Assembly (NCBI RefSeq): GCF_006175985.1
Contig: NZ_SRSH01000014.1
Location: forward strand, 80,001 to 144,000
Reading direction: 5' to 3'
DNA: 64,000 bases
Source: Methylotetracoccus oryzae
GTDB taxonomy: Bacteria; Pseudomonadota; Gammaproteobacteria; Methylococcales; Methylococcaceae
The position numbers were made by a program, and so were the translations under genes. Under the pieces are notes generated by a model that saw only the letters and a list, made by a program, of their open reading frames with translations, was not told the DNA's origin and did not search any database. This document shows, piece by piece, positions 10,201-17,457 of the stretch. Position 1 is the first letter of the stretch. Each line of letters starts with the position of its first letter.

Positions 10201-10603
10201 GAGGGGAGCCCGGCATTTCAAGCTCCAACGACTCATCCAAAAAGACAGCAAGCGTAACTGGCTCATTCGGCTTCGACAAATCGAAATGGTGGGACACCGA
10301 TACTCGAAAACCGCATGCCCCGGCGCCGTCGATGACGTTTTGTACATCGATACGTGCAAGTTCTGTACGCGCCTTCCGCGACTTGCGGCCATTGATTACG
10401 ACCCATAGATCCACCGGCCTAGGGGGATCGCTCAGATTAACAACCCAACCTTCCAGAGCTAAGTCACCAGTCATACGCTCGAGTGCGCCGACGAAGGTCC
10501 CGCGGACATTCCTTCGGAGGCTATCTGGAATGGGATCGGCTTCGTCTCTTGTGTCCTTCTTCCGCCACCCTAATTCCGTGATACGCCTGATGTGATCTAG
10601 CAT
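7226..10603 (-). CDS. Very large multidomain glycosyltransferase (GT2-like C-terminus)
   Basis: The 1125-residue protein is modular. Residues about 30-140 look like a beta-sandwich accessory domain (GALERMTGDLALEGWVVN, VDLWVVINGRK). Residues about 150-480 are helical and TPR-like. The C-terminal quarter is a Glyco_tranf_2_4-type transferase: a start at ERNELLRLPYLLTFYRGCGI, then RRFVVIDNYSAPETLDFL, and the metal-binding DxD in CLVIDADELLY. No signal peptide or membrane span. It probably adds a sugar to the capsule chain. The long N-terminal part is unusual for a simple transferase and may be a scaffold or contain a second activity that I do not recognise. Flanked by long gaps on both sides, so it may have its own promoter. 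Confidence 0.75.
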   Translation of the reverse strand: MLDHIRRITELGWRKKDTRDEADPIPDSLRRNVRGTFVGALERMTGDLALEGWVVNLSDPPRPVDLWVVINGRKSRKARTELARIDVQNVIDGAGACGFRVSVSHHFDLSKPNEPVTLAVFLDESLELEMPGSPLKVDLSSAQTPEGLLDKLGDLAREGFHRFSPSNPFVGFFLACLGSPDSEQRRALLKECALSGNLMELMLLHIVQRGWYDIARRMLEDCRDLDGVEDEGQLNLLTQVIVYKQAVHAAELAHLIRPDLNELTLQIGLLVTAPLSEHTKDTLCADYLRLVEAAHGRGFLGRQQCQFLGAQLDNLASKHRQLEKNVQYLCVKANLARDAGQNNRAYTLFSEAYRIDEGAALWFGPKFSVLLNEVGEYGYAASLFKKLWERRIASPELVSEAFSGAVTLEDYEAVLGVIRRYSRLLFSSRSAENILMAIEALCRNARFRGAFFSVYGERVFALLDRQRLLEELEVCFERSGTVFGKGGAIWPGFDREKNKRRFTGAPIPSELISSLLLLDDLDLHRLIGAVDDADCVPGQFPRFGATSCREMSWQSEAAIATIYWPGAEKNEFSRAQVRGGQVTESYSMVLIDPCGIEREPELRRFRSGEMGQMPPARCVLVSDYGVIEATDGRELFRWPERIDGDALVRIMEVIEDLGTKRFLFVDKDRYILNHDAITGLIAQLEEFPIELEGSTTDGPTPDSSLLLPVETLREIRAHFASRMFRDEREGSMQHQWHGNAEEFLSSLVCFARRLGSRRISRNVTTTYIRDCDAPAEMTREMDKLRCDMTLHNVQLAFADIPRNAEHSLVSFSQGRFSRAEVLNVRGVGLLRLKGAKIEIARGEPVCFIVERNELLRLPYLLTFYRGCGIRRFVVIDNYSAPETLDFLASHDDVELWVTQHPYGLSRWGVDWVEAVIETFYSGHWCLVIDADELLYTAGDSDSIPALCDALEREGASGLYCLFLDTYSDRSIADTVYQSGTSFLDCCNYIDRKFYTYYEPNGGPEKNSPTYSGGVRERVFGISTVILNKVPLFKYSRHLRLYEGLHWIGGVKLSSQRGALLHFKYFSTFHEYVAQESLRGEHWNEGSEYKIYQQVIARNRGLTLHDPRISAKVTGVSDLRALHLIK

Positions 10604-11565
10604 GACTGTTTATCTTCTCGGACTTGATTGGAATCACAGGCTGAAAAAGTGCACGCAAGCGTGCACCCAATAATTTACAAAGAAACCAATATCCCTACCT
10701 TAACGCTGATCCGCGTTGAGGCGATGTTGCCGGTTGCATGGCTGTCTGCACGAAGCCTGGTCAAAAAGAGGGCGACAAAGACTGTCGTTGGACTTCACGA
10801 TGCTGTGGCATCGTGCCTGTTCTCAACCTCTATCAAGAACCCTGCGCGGGGTTGCCCTCCGGAACTGCGCGTCTCGACCGAGTTGAGTTTTTTTTGGACA
10901 GCCCATTACTGCTTCTCGCCAACATTGCGCCGACTCATTGCGTCAAGATATACCGCCCCTGGGAGTACCAAAACCGGAGTGTTCTCGTGGAAGACAACAA
11001 AATCGCAACTGCCCTTCATGCATACCGCGAGTGTCTGAAAAAAGAGCTGTTTCCCTGCCACTGCCGCGTCCTATACGGCCAAATATTCGGTGAGACGGAC
11101 AAAGCCGATCAAAATCCCGCCTTGCGTTCGCTTGCCAAACGACAGAAGGAATCAGCAAGTCGCCGGGTTAGGAGACAACCGGATCAAACCTGGCGCCTAG
11201 CGTTTAGCGAGGAGGAGAGAGCGGCGCCCCCGACTCTTTTGCGCCCCCACTGCCTCCGAAAGCCAGGCGGAGAGCCGCTGCCGGCAACCCGAAGCAACGC
11301 GGTACCGCGCCGCTCCGTGCGCTGTTCCACTTGCGATAAGCCTCGGCTGCCACTCGGTGTGGCGCTATGATCGGCCATCTTGCCTAATTACTTGACAGGA
11401 CCATACGAACCCCCGGCCGCAGGAGATCAACAAGCCTAGCCACCCCGTCGGTAAAGCTGTAAAGCGGGGCGTTTGGCCTAGACAGCGACGATGAAATTCA
11501 TCCCCGCTTGCTGAGACATCTCTCAATTTCGTCCCCAGAAACCAGAGACCGCGCGGCGCTCAACT
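10604..11565. other. Long intergenic region with a T-run hairpin
   Basis: 962 bp without a convincing gene, the longest gap in the window. Plus-strand open frames at 10628-11038 and 10738-11370 lack ribosome sites and family features. A weak hairpin CTCGA/TTGAG with eight T at 10873-10895 could end a plus-strand transcript starting after 10604. Nothing else stands out. Confidence 0.4.
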
Positions 11566-14298
11566 TCACGTTAGATTACCGCTGGCTGGTGCGCCGATTT
11601 CAGGAACCGGGTGAGACAGTTGACTCCCGCCGCGGACATCAAGCGTATCCTTGCCAATCATTTCACTAAGATGTCTAACCCGCTCACCCTGCAGAAGACT
11701 CTCCCGAAAGGACAGAAACCGCTGATTGATCTCTGTCGGATTCCATGCAAGAGCAAGTGGCATCAGGTAGTCATCGACTTTGAGCGCGTGCATTCGTGAA
11801 GCGATTGCTCCAATGTCGAACGCAAATACCGGGTGCGCATAACGCAGTGCGATAGAAAGGGTATAGCTATACGTCTCAGGCCATACGTAGGGCAACCAGA
11901 CGCAGTGCGGAGCCAACTCAGCCAAACCAATGTCAGCAAACTGATCGAGATAGCGCCCCGTGATTGTGACTCCCTCGCGCCGAAGCGCCAGATCGTTGAG
12001 CGTATAGCCATAAACGACGATTTCCAGCGGCAAGCCTCTCTTCTTGATGTCCCTCGCACATCCCAAGAGGACATCATACCCCTTGACCTTACTGATGGCA
12101 CCGATCACGACAATGCGTAACGACGCCCCTTCAGCCAAGGTCGGTTGCGTGACGTGGACTGGAAAGGTCTCTCGCGGCTCATGCGGTTGCACATCCACCC
12201 GCAATCCACGAAAGTGCCGTGTCAGGCGTTTAGCCACGTCCTCGTCTGGGACCACGACCGAGTACGCACCCGCATAAAGCTCCCTATAGAGTGCCCGCCA
12301 TTCCCTTATCTTCGTTCTGCCAAAGTCGGAACCATTCATCACAATGCATCGATCACAAACCTTTTCCTCTGGCTCACCACAATAAACGCCTGTTGCATCC
12401 ACGAGATTCACACGCGGACACACACTGGTATAGTCGTGAACCATAACTCTCAGGCGAGCGTTGATTTCCGTGGCCACCTCCAGGAGCACTCTGCCTGCCT
12501 CGGGATCAAAATCGATCAAATGATGGATGTGGATTTCCGTTATACCGAGAGCGGTCAATAATTCTGACAGCCCCGACCGATCCCGCAACGCAAGGTGCTT
12601 CAGATTCGGCAAGGAAGGGACGTCAGGATGCACTACACTGACATGCTGGCCGTCCGGCAACGGACGCAGAAGATAAATACCCTTTTTCTCGGCCTTTAGC
12701 CGCGCTGCATCCTCAAGTAAATGACGTTCTGTGCCTCCACCTCTGGCGTGGTTTACCAAAAGGACGTTGGTCGCAGCTCTCAGGCGACCCAAGCGCGCTA
12801 AATCAAGCCGGGAACGGGCACCGGCTAACGGATCGACACTGATAAAACGCTTGACGTCGGAGTGATAGTTGGGATGCCGCCTTCGCATCGTGGCCATCGC
12901 TCCCTTGATGCGATTGGCACGCTCGCCTTGGAAGGAAGCACTTCCCCAATGGCGGACGAACACGTCACAGGCCACCAGATTCGTCCAGCCATGATGGATG
13001 GCGCGCTGACAGAAATCGTTTTCCTCGCCATAGCCCCGTCCGAAAGCCTCGGGATCGAATAGACCCACGTCATCAAGACAGGCACGCGCTACGTACATGC
13101 AAAAACCCACGCCTGTTGGGGCGACCACCACGCGGCCTCGATTGACCTCACTCGCGAGACGATCCAGTTCCTCGTATTCGATCTCAATCGGATAAGGATT
13201 ATCCTGCAGGAAGACCGGATAACTGCAGATTGTCGCGTTATTCGACAGTGGCGTGACCGTACCAACATTGGCATTCCTACGGGCGGCGGCACGCAGGCGG
13301 TCGAGCCAGTCACCGTAGACCTCGGTATCCGAATTAAGCAGGACGACGTCTCTTTCCTTATTGAGCTGCATTCCGCGGTTGGCGGTCTGCACGAAACCAA
13401 GGTTCTTGTCATTATGGAGGAGGCGAAATAGACCCCGGCTAGCAAGCGTAGTCAAAGTTTCGACCAAGTCCCGGTCAGGACTGGCATCGTTGATCACCGT
13501 CAATTCAAACCTTGTCTGTTGCCGGGCCCTTAGCACACTGTGCAAGCACCGCAACGTTACTGCCGCGCCGGCATAAACCGGCACAACAACGTCGACAGCA
13601 GCGGCACGATCCACCGCGTTAGGCAGTACATCCCAATCGTTCAGCCACGGCATAGTCGGTGTCGGCTGATCCAATTCAAAGAGCGTAGAACCCACTATGG
13701 GCAATGGAAGACGTCCCTCGTACTGTCCCTGACGAAGGTAATGAATCAGTGGGTTAATAGCCCATTCCCGAAGCTCCGGGTTACTATCGAGATAAAATGC
13801 CGCATCGAACCTCGGGGACGGAGATCTTCCCTCGCCCCCTCCCCAGCGAACGAAGTGAACAAGGGGATCAACCCCTGCTCGCAGGACGTCCTTGTTTCTG
13901 GACAAGTAGTACCCAAGATCAAACCAGGGACTAGGAGAAATCCCACGATAGCGTCCTACGTAAAGGTAATGCAGGAGACGATTTGTCCGTCTCGACTGTT
14001 TGATACCTGCATGTTCCGCGTAGTAAATTGGATCAAAGAGCGGCATCGGCCAGCGCCCCTCGAAATCGCCATATTGCGCATAGTGACGCAATGGCGGCAC
14101 GCCGGCGACAGCGACATCCTCGTTCTGCTCAAGGTAATACGTTCGATCGAACAGGTCGTGGCGTTTAAGGACCGAAATGACAAGGGAAAGGTGGATCCGC
14201 CGCAGCCCAATCATGCCTAATGGGCGTCGCAAGCCGGCGACGATCAGATAAACCAGCAGGCCCGTTACCGAGTGAAGTTTGCGACGCAATGGCGACAT
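11566..14298 (-). CDS. Bifunctional glycosyltransferase (GT2 + GT4) with N-terminal repeats
   Basis: About 910 residues in three parts. Residues about 45-215 hold four copies of a roughly 45-residue repeat with the pattern FDxxYYLxxNxDVxxAGxxPLxHYxxxGxxEGRxPxP. Residues about 240-490 are a GT2 domain: VDVVVPVYAGAAVTLRCL, LTVINDASPD, DVVLLNSDTEVYGDWL (DxD) and GYGEENDFCQRA. Residues about 525-900 look like a GT4 (group 1) domain: NVLLVNHARGGGTERHL, IVVIGAISKVKGYDVLL and a Pro-Glu-x-Tyr-Ser segment. The start is the ATG at 14298; a GTG precedes it in frame. It lies 160 bp after kpsD and likely makes two linkages of the capsule repeat. Confidence 0.85.
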   Translation of the reverse strand: MSPLRRKLHSVTGLLVYLIVAGLRRPLGMIGLRRIHLSLVISVLKRHDLFDRTYYLEQNEDVAVAGVPPLRHYAQYGDFEGRWPMPLFDPIYYAEHAGIKQSRRTNRLLHYLYVGRYRGISPSPWFDLGYYLSRNKDVLRAGVDPLVHFVRWGGGEGRSPSPRFDAAFYLDSNPELREWAINPLIHYLRQGQYEGRLPLPIVGSTLFELDQPTPTMPWLNDWDVLPNAVDRAAAVDVVVPVYAGAAVTLRCLHSVLRARQQTRFELTVINDASPDRDLVETLTTLASRGLFRLLHNDKNLGFVQTANRGMQLNKERDVVLLNSDTEVYGDWLDRLRAAARRNANVGTVTPLSNNATICSYPVFLQDNPYPIEIEYEELDRLASEVNRGRVVVAPTGVGFCMYVARACLDDVGLFDPEAFGRGYGEENDFCQRAIHHGWTNLVACDVFVRHWGSASFQGERANRIKGAMATMRRRHPNYHSDVKRFISVDPLAGARSRLDLARLGRLRAATNVLLVNHARGGGTERHLLEDAARLKAEKKGIYLLRPLPDGQHVSVVHPDVPSLPNLKHLALRDRSGLSELLTALGITEIHIHHLIDFDPEAGRVLLEVATEINARLRVMVHDYTSVCPRVNLVDATGVYCGEPEEKVCDRCIVMNGSDFGRTKIREWRALYRELYAGAYSVVVPDEDVAKRLTRHFRGLRVDVQPHEPRETFPVHVTQPTLAEGASLRIVVIGAISKVKGYDVLLGCARDIKKRGLPLEIVVYGYTLNDLALRREGVTITGRYLDQFADIGLAELAPHCVWLPYVWPETYSYTLSIALRYAHPVFAFDIGAIASRMHALKVDDYLMPLALAWNPTEINQRFLSFRESLLQGERVRHLSEMIGKDTLDVRGGSQLSHPVPEIGAPASGNLT

Positions 14299-14460
14299 CA
14301 CCTGCGCCCTAATTGACTGCCCTGAAACCTCGCTACAGGCTCACTTGTCGAGGCATAGTTGTTCATCGACGCTCCGAAATCCAAGGACCCCAGGCCTATA
14401 AAAGCCAGTCGCCATGGCGAAAATGCCATTGCAGCCAGCGCGGTGACCTGCGCCATTAGG

Positions 14461-16332
14461 CTAGAGCACCACACGCGCTGCAACGCCTAGATAGAACAGG
14501 ATCTGGGCGATGGTACGTGCGAACTCCCAGTTCTTCGTGTCCACTTTGGGCAGCACCATGATTTCATCTCCTGCCCGAATATCGCTACCGTCTCCCTCCG
14601 AAAATGTACCATCCTGATGCACGACGACAATGCGGGAATTATCGGCATTCTGCGTGTACCCCCCTGCCTGTTCGACATAATCATCGACTGAGGTATTCGC
14701 GGCAAATACCAATGCCGTGGGGAAAACGACCTCGCCATGCACCATTACGAGATTCGTGGCCTCGGGGATCCGGATGATATCACCATCCTCAAGGAGAACG
14801 TTTGGCACGTCCTGCTTGGGACCGAGAACGATCTGGCCGATAGGCTGGATATCTTTCGCCCGCGCGATGTACTGCAGCGCTAACTGCGCGTCCTTCTCGC
14901 GCAGGACGGACTCTTCCTGCGTTGAGGAACGGGGAGTCAGCACCATCGCCTGAAGCGTTTGTAGTGACTTGTCCAGCATTTCTTTCTGTCGTACAGCAAC
15001 CGATCGACGAAACAACTGCACAGCTGCCGCATTCGCCTGAGCGGCGGGTTTAGTTTTCGCAAAGGCGTCTCTCAGACGAGCGCCATAAGGCAGAACCAGC
15101 GCATGTTGGCCGAGGTTAGCCCCTTCGATTCTGACGAGGATAGTTCCTGGGTATTTATCCGACGTGAAGTTGACCTCATCCCCATCCTGTATCACGACAT
15201 TTCCTAGATCTGCGAGCGCGTGGTATTCACTGCGCAGTTTGGGCCCCTCCTTGCGTACGATACTCAGATGGGTCGCGCTCGGTTTTGGTCGGGCAACCGT
15301 CAATAGGGAGGATGCGTTGATCTCGGGACGGACCAGTTCGAACTGGAATGGATTCATAACTTCGCCCGCCACACTGATACTGTATTTCCGTTGTCCAACG
15401 ACGATGGTGTCGCCGTCAACCAACTGCAACGGATCTATCCTGCCATCGAGCAAGAAATCATAGAGATCAAAGGCCGCACGCACCCGTCCGCCGCGGAGTA
15501 CCCTCACGTCGTGGAAGCTACCGCGTGCGAGATCGATCCCGCCAGCGGCATCCAAAAAATACAGTACTGAATCGGATGACAGCCCTGCGTACAAACCCGG
15601 TTGAGTCACGAAGCCCGTCACATACACCTTCACCTGCTGCGCGGCGGTCGTTGACGCGTAGACGCCCACATTGGCGCGATAAACCCGGCGTACATTGGCC
15701 TCCACATGGCGATTCAACTCCCCGTTCCGCACACCGAGCACATGCACTGGCCCGACATTCGGGATGAAGATATTTCCCTGGGGATCTACGGTGACGGTTG
15801 ATTCGAACGTAAAAGCCCCCCACATGCGGAGCGCGATCTGATCCCCCACGTGCATCTGGTACTCGGGATTGAAACCGGTGAACTGCTCGGCCTTGAAGCG
15901 GCCGTTGAACATATTGCTACCGAAAACCTGCGGGCGCGCAAGCGGGGCAGTCATCTGGACGGCCGCCGCTGGCGGCAATCCGCCCGAGGGTTCGGGGGAA
16001 TTGATTGGCGCGAGCGGCCCCAGAAACCGGCTGAACAAAGCGGACGGCGCGGTCGATGTCGATGGAGTCGCCGACGGAGCGGTGGAAACCTCCGGAGACA
16101 GAAACGCCCCGGCACCACCGCCGGACGATGAACCGCCACCCTGCGAGCTGAGATTCTGTATCGCCTGGGACGCCTGCACTGGAGAGCCCTGTGCCCAAAC
16201 GCCAGGAACCCAAAGCGCCATCGTCAGCCCGAGCACGGCCATACTCCATTCACCGACAGCGCCGGGTATGCCGAATGGAAAGCGGGGGCATCGGAAATGT
16301 TTCGGCATTATCAGCGAACCCGGTTCAATCAT
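14461..16332 (-). CDS. kpsD: Capsule polysaccharide export outer-membrane protein (KpsD/Wza-like)
   Basis: The 623-residue protein has an N-terminal signal sequence (SMAVLGLTMALWVPGVWAQG) and then a Ser/Gly/Ala/Pro-rich linker. A Poly_export domain at about 155-230 includes YQMHVGDQIALRMWG, TVDPQGNIFIPNVG and LNRHVEANVRRVY. SLBB-type beta-grasp modules follow (VYVTGFVTQPGLYAG, ISVAGEVMNPFQFEL, MVHGEVVFPTALVF). It forms or caps the outer-membrane exit of the capsule exporter. The ATG at 16332 is preceded by GAGGA and overlaps the end of kpsE by 8 bp, so translation is coupled. An alternative ATG lies at 16308. Confidence in role is high from motifs plus the kpsMTE neighbours. Confidence 0.92.
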   Translation of the reverse strand: MIEPGSLIMPKHFRCPRFPFGIPGAVGEWSMAVLGLTMALWVPGVWAQGSPVQASQAIQNLSSQGGGSSSGGGAGAFLSPEVSTAPSATPSTSTAPSALFSRFLGPLAPINSPEPSGGLPPAAAVQMTAPLARPQVFGSNMFNGRFKAEQFTGFNPEYQMHVGDQIALRMWGAFTFESTVTVDPQGNIFIPNVGPVHVLGVRNGELNRHVEANVRRVYRANVGVYASTTAAQQVKVYVTGFVTQPGLYAGLSSDSVLYFLDAAGGIDLARGSFHDVRVLRGGRVRAAFDLYDFLLDGRIDPLQLVDGDTIVVGQRKYSISVAGEVMNPFQFELVRPEINASSLLTVARPKPSATHLSIVRKEGPKLRSEYHALADLGNVVIQDGDEVNFTSDKYPGTILVRIEGANLGQHALVLPYGARLRDAFAKTKPAAQANAAAVQLFRRSVAVRQKEMLDKSLQTLQAMVLTPRSSTQEESVLREKDAQLALQYIARAKDIQPIGQIVLGPKQDVPNVLLEDGDIIRIPEATNLVMVHGEVVFPTALVFAANTSVDDYVEQAGGYTQNADNSRIVVVHQDGTFSEGDGSDIRAGDEIMVLPKVDTKNWEFARTIAQILFYLGVAARVVL

Positions 16333-17419
16333 GATGGTCCTCTACGGAGGCAACAACCAGTCGTGCAATCCCATAAACGACAAAGCAGACCACGCATAAA
16401 GTCGCCAGATCATACACCCGTCGAGGGTACTGTGCTATCTGCGGCAGAGTGGGTGATGCTATAACAATCAAATGCTTAAGCTCCTGGCTTGTGTCCATTC
16501 GGACCTTCTCCAGGGTCTGAAGACTGGCCCGATAAGCCTCCTCGGCGAATCCAGCATCCAGGGTCAAATTCTGAAAGTCCGCGGCCAGCCCGGCCAAACG
16601 TTCGCCTTCAGTCGACGCAAGGCGCCGCCGCTCCTCATCCAACTGCGCCGAGGTGGCCTTGATCCGATTCTTTCTTGCGATGACCTGAAACGACTTGTCG
16701 TTCAGGTAGGTCAACTCGTTCTTCAACTCGGCCTCATCCCTCGCCAGCATCGACTCCAGTTCGTTCGTCAGACCCGCCTTTGCTTGCGCCTGCGCTACCG
16801 GATCAAACAGGCGATTGCGGTTCTGGAACTCGATCAGCTTCTGCTTCGCAGCGAAGTAACGCTCCCTCACGCGCTCCACCTGGGTCTCGGTAAACTCCAT
16901 TTCCTCACGCGCCATCTGGTGTGAAATCTCGTTGACGAACCGCTCGCTCTCCGCGAGAAGCTCTTGGTTTATTCTTTGAGCATCCTGTGCAGTAAAGCCC
17001 TCAACCGAAATATTGAGCAGCGACGTCACACTGTCGAGCGTCACCGACACCCGGTTACGGTAATACCATAGGAACCACTCCTGACTCGTTCCGGGGAACA
17101 GCTTGTATGGGAGGTCCCATGTATCGCGCTCATACAGATGACGTAACCCCAGCTTCTCGTCCAAATGGTTCAACATATCGAGGGAGAGGATGTATTCCGT
17201 CAGATACAAAACCTCGGCGTTTGCAGAGGATGCCGAAACACCAGCCAGGGAAACCCCTAATGACTGAGGTAAAGGTGCGCTATCCTTGGCTTCGCGCACC
17301 GTGATGATGGATTCGCTGACATAACGGTCTGCGGCAATGAACGCGTAGTAGATCGCAGCAGCGGACATTGGCAGCCAAATAAGTAGGACGGACAGGCGAC
17401 TGGGGTACTTCAGTTGCAT
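16325..17419 (-). CDS. kpsE: Capsule polysaccharide export inner-membrane protein (KpsE/BexC/CtrB family)
   Basis: The 364-residue protein has the polysaccharide co-polymerase layout. It carries an N-terminal membrane segment (LSVLLIWLPMSAAAIYYAFIAA), a long periplasmic part with coiled-coil stretches (about 180-290, e.g. EEMEFTETQVERVRERYFAAKQKL) and a C-terminal membrane segment (DLATLCVVCFVVYGIARLVV). It links the KpsMT transporter to the outer-membrane KpsD. The start is 38 bp after the kpsT stop, and its end overlaps kpsD by 8 bp, so it is in one operon with its partners. Confidence 0.93.
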   Translation of the reverse strand: MQLKYPSRLSVLLIWLPMSAAAIYYAFIAADRYVSESIITVREAKDSAPLPQSLGVSLAGVSASSANAEVLYLTEYILSLDMLNHLDEKLGLRHLYERDTWDLPYKLFPGTSQEWFLWYYRNRVSVTLDSVTSLLNISVEGFTAQDAQRINQELLAESERFVNEISHQMAREEMEFTETQVERVRERYFAAKQKLIEFQNRNRLFDPVAQAQAKAGLTNELESMLARDEAELKNELTYLNDKSFQVIARKNRIKATSAQLDEERRRLASTEGERLAGLAADFQNLTLDAGFAEEAYRASLQTLEKVRMDTSQELKHLIVIASPTLPQIAQYPRRVYDLATLCVVCFVVYGIARLVVASVEDHHD

Positions 17420-17457
17420 AACGTGCGATCGGAATCTCGGTTCTTCTGTGTCTGCCT

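Noticed and set aside
10738..11370. Plus-strand open frame of 210 codons in the 962-bp gap
   Set aside because: No ribosome site, odd composition and no family feature; it fits GC-driven chance.
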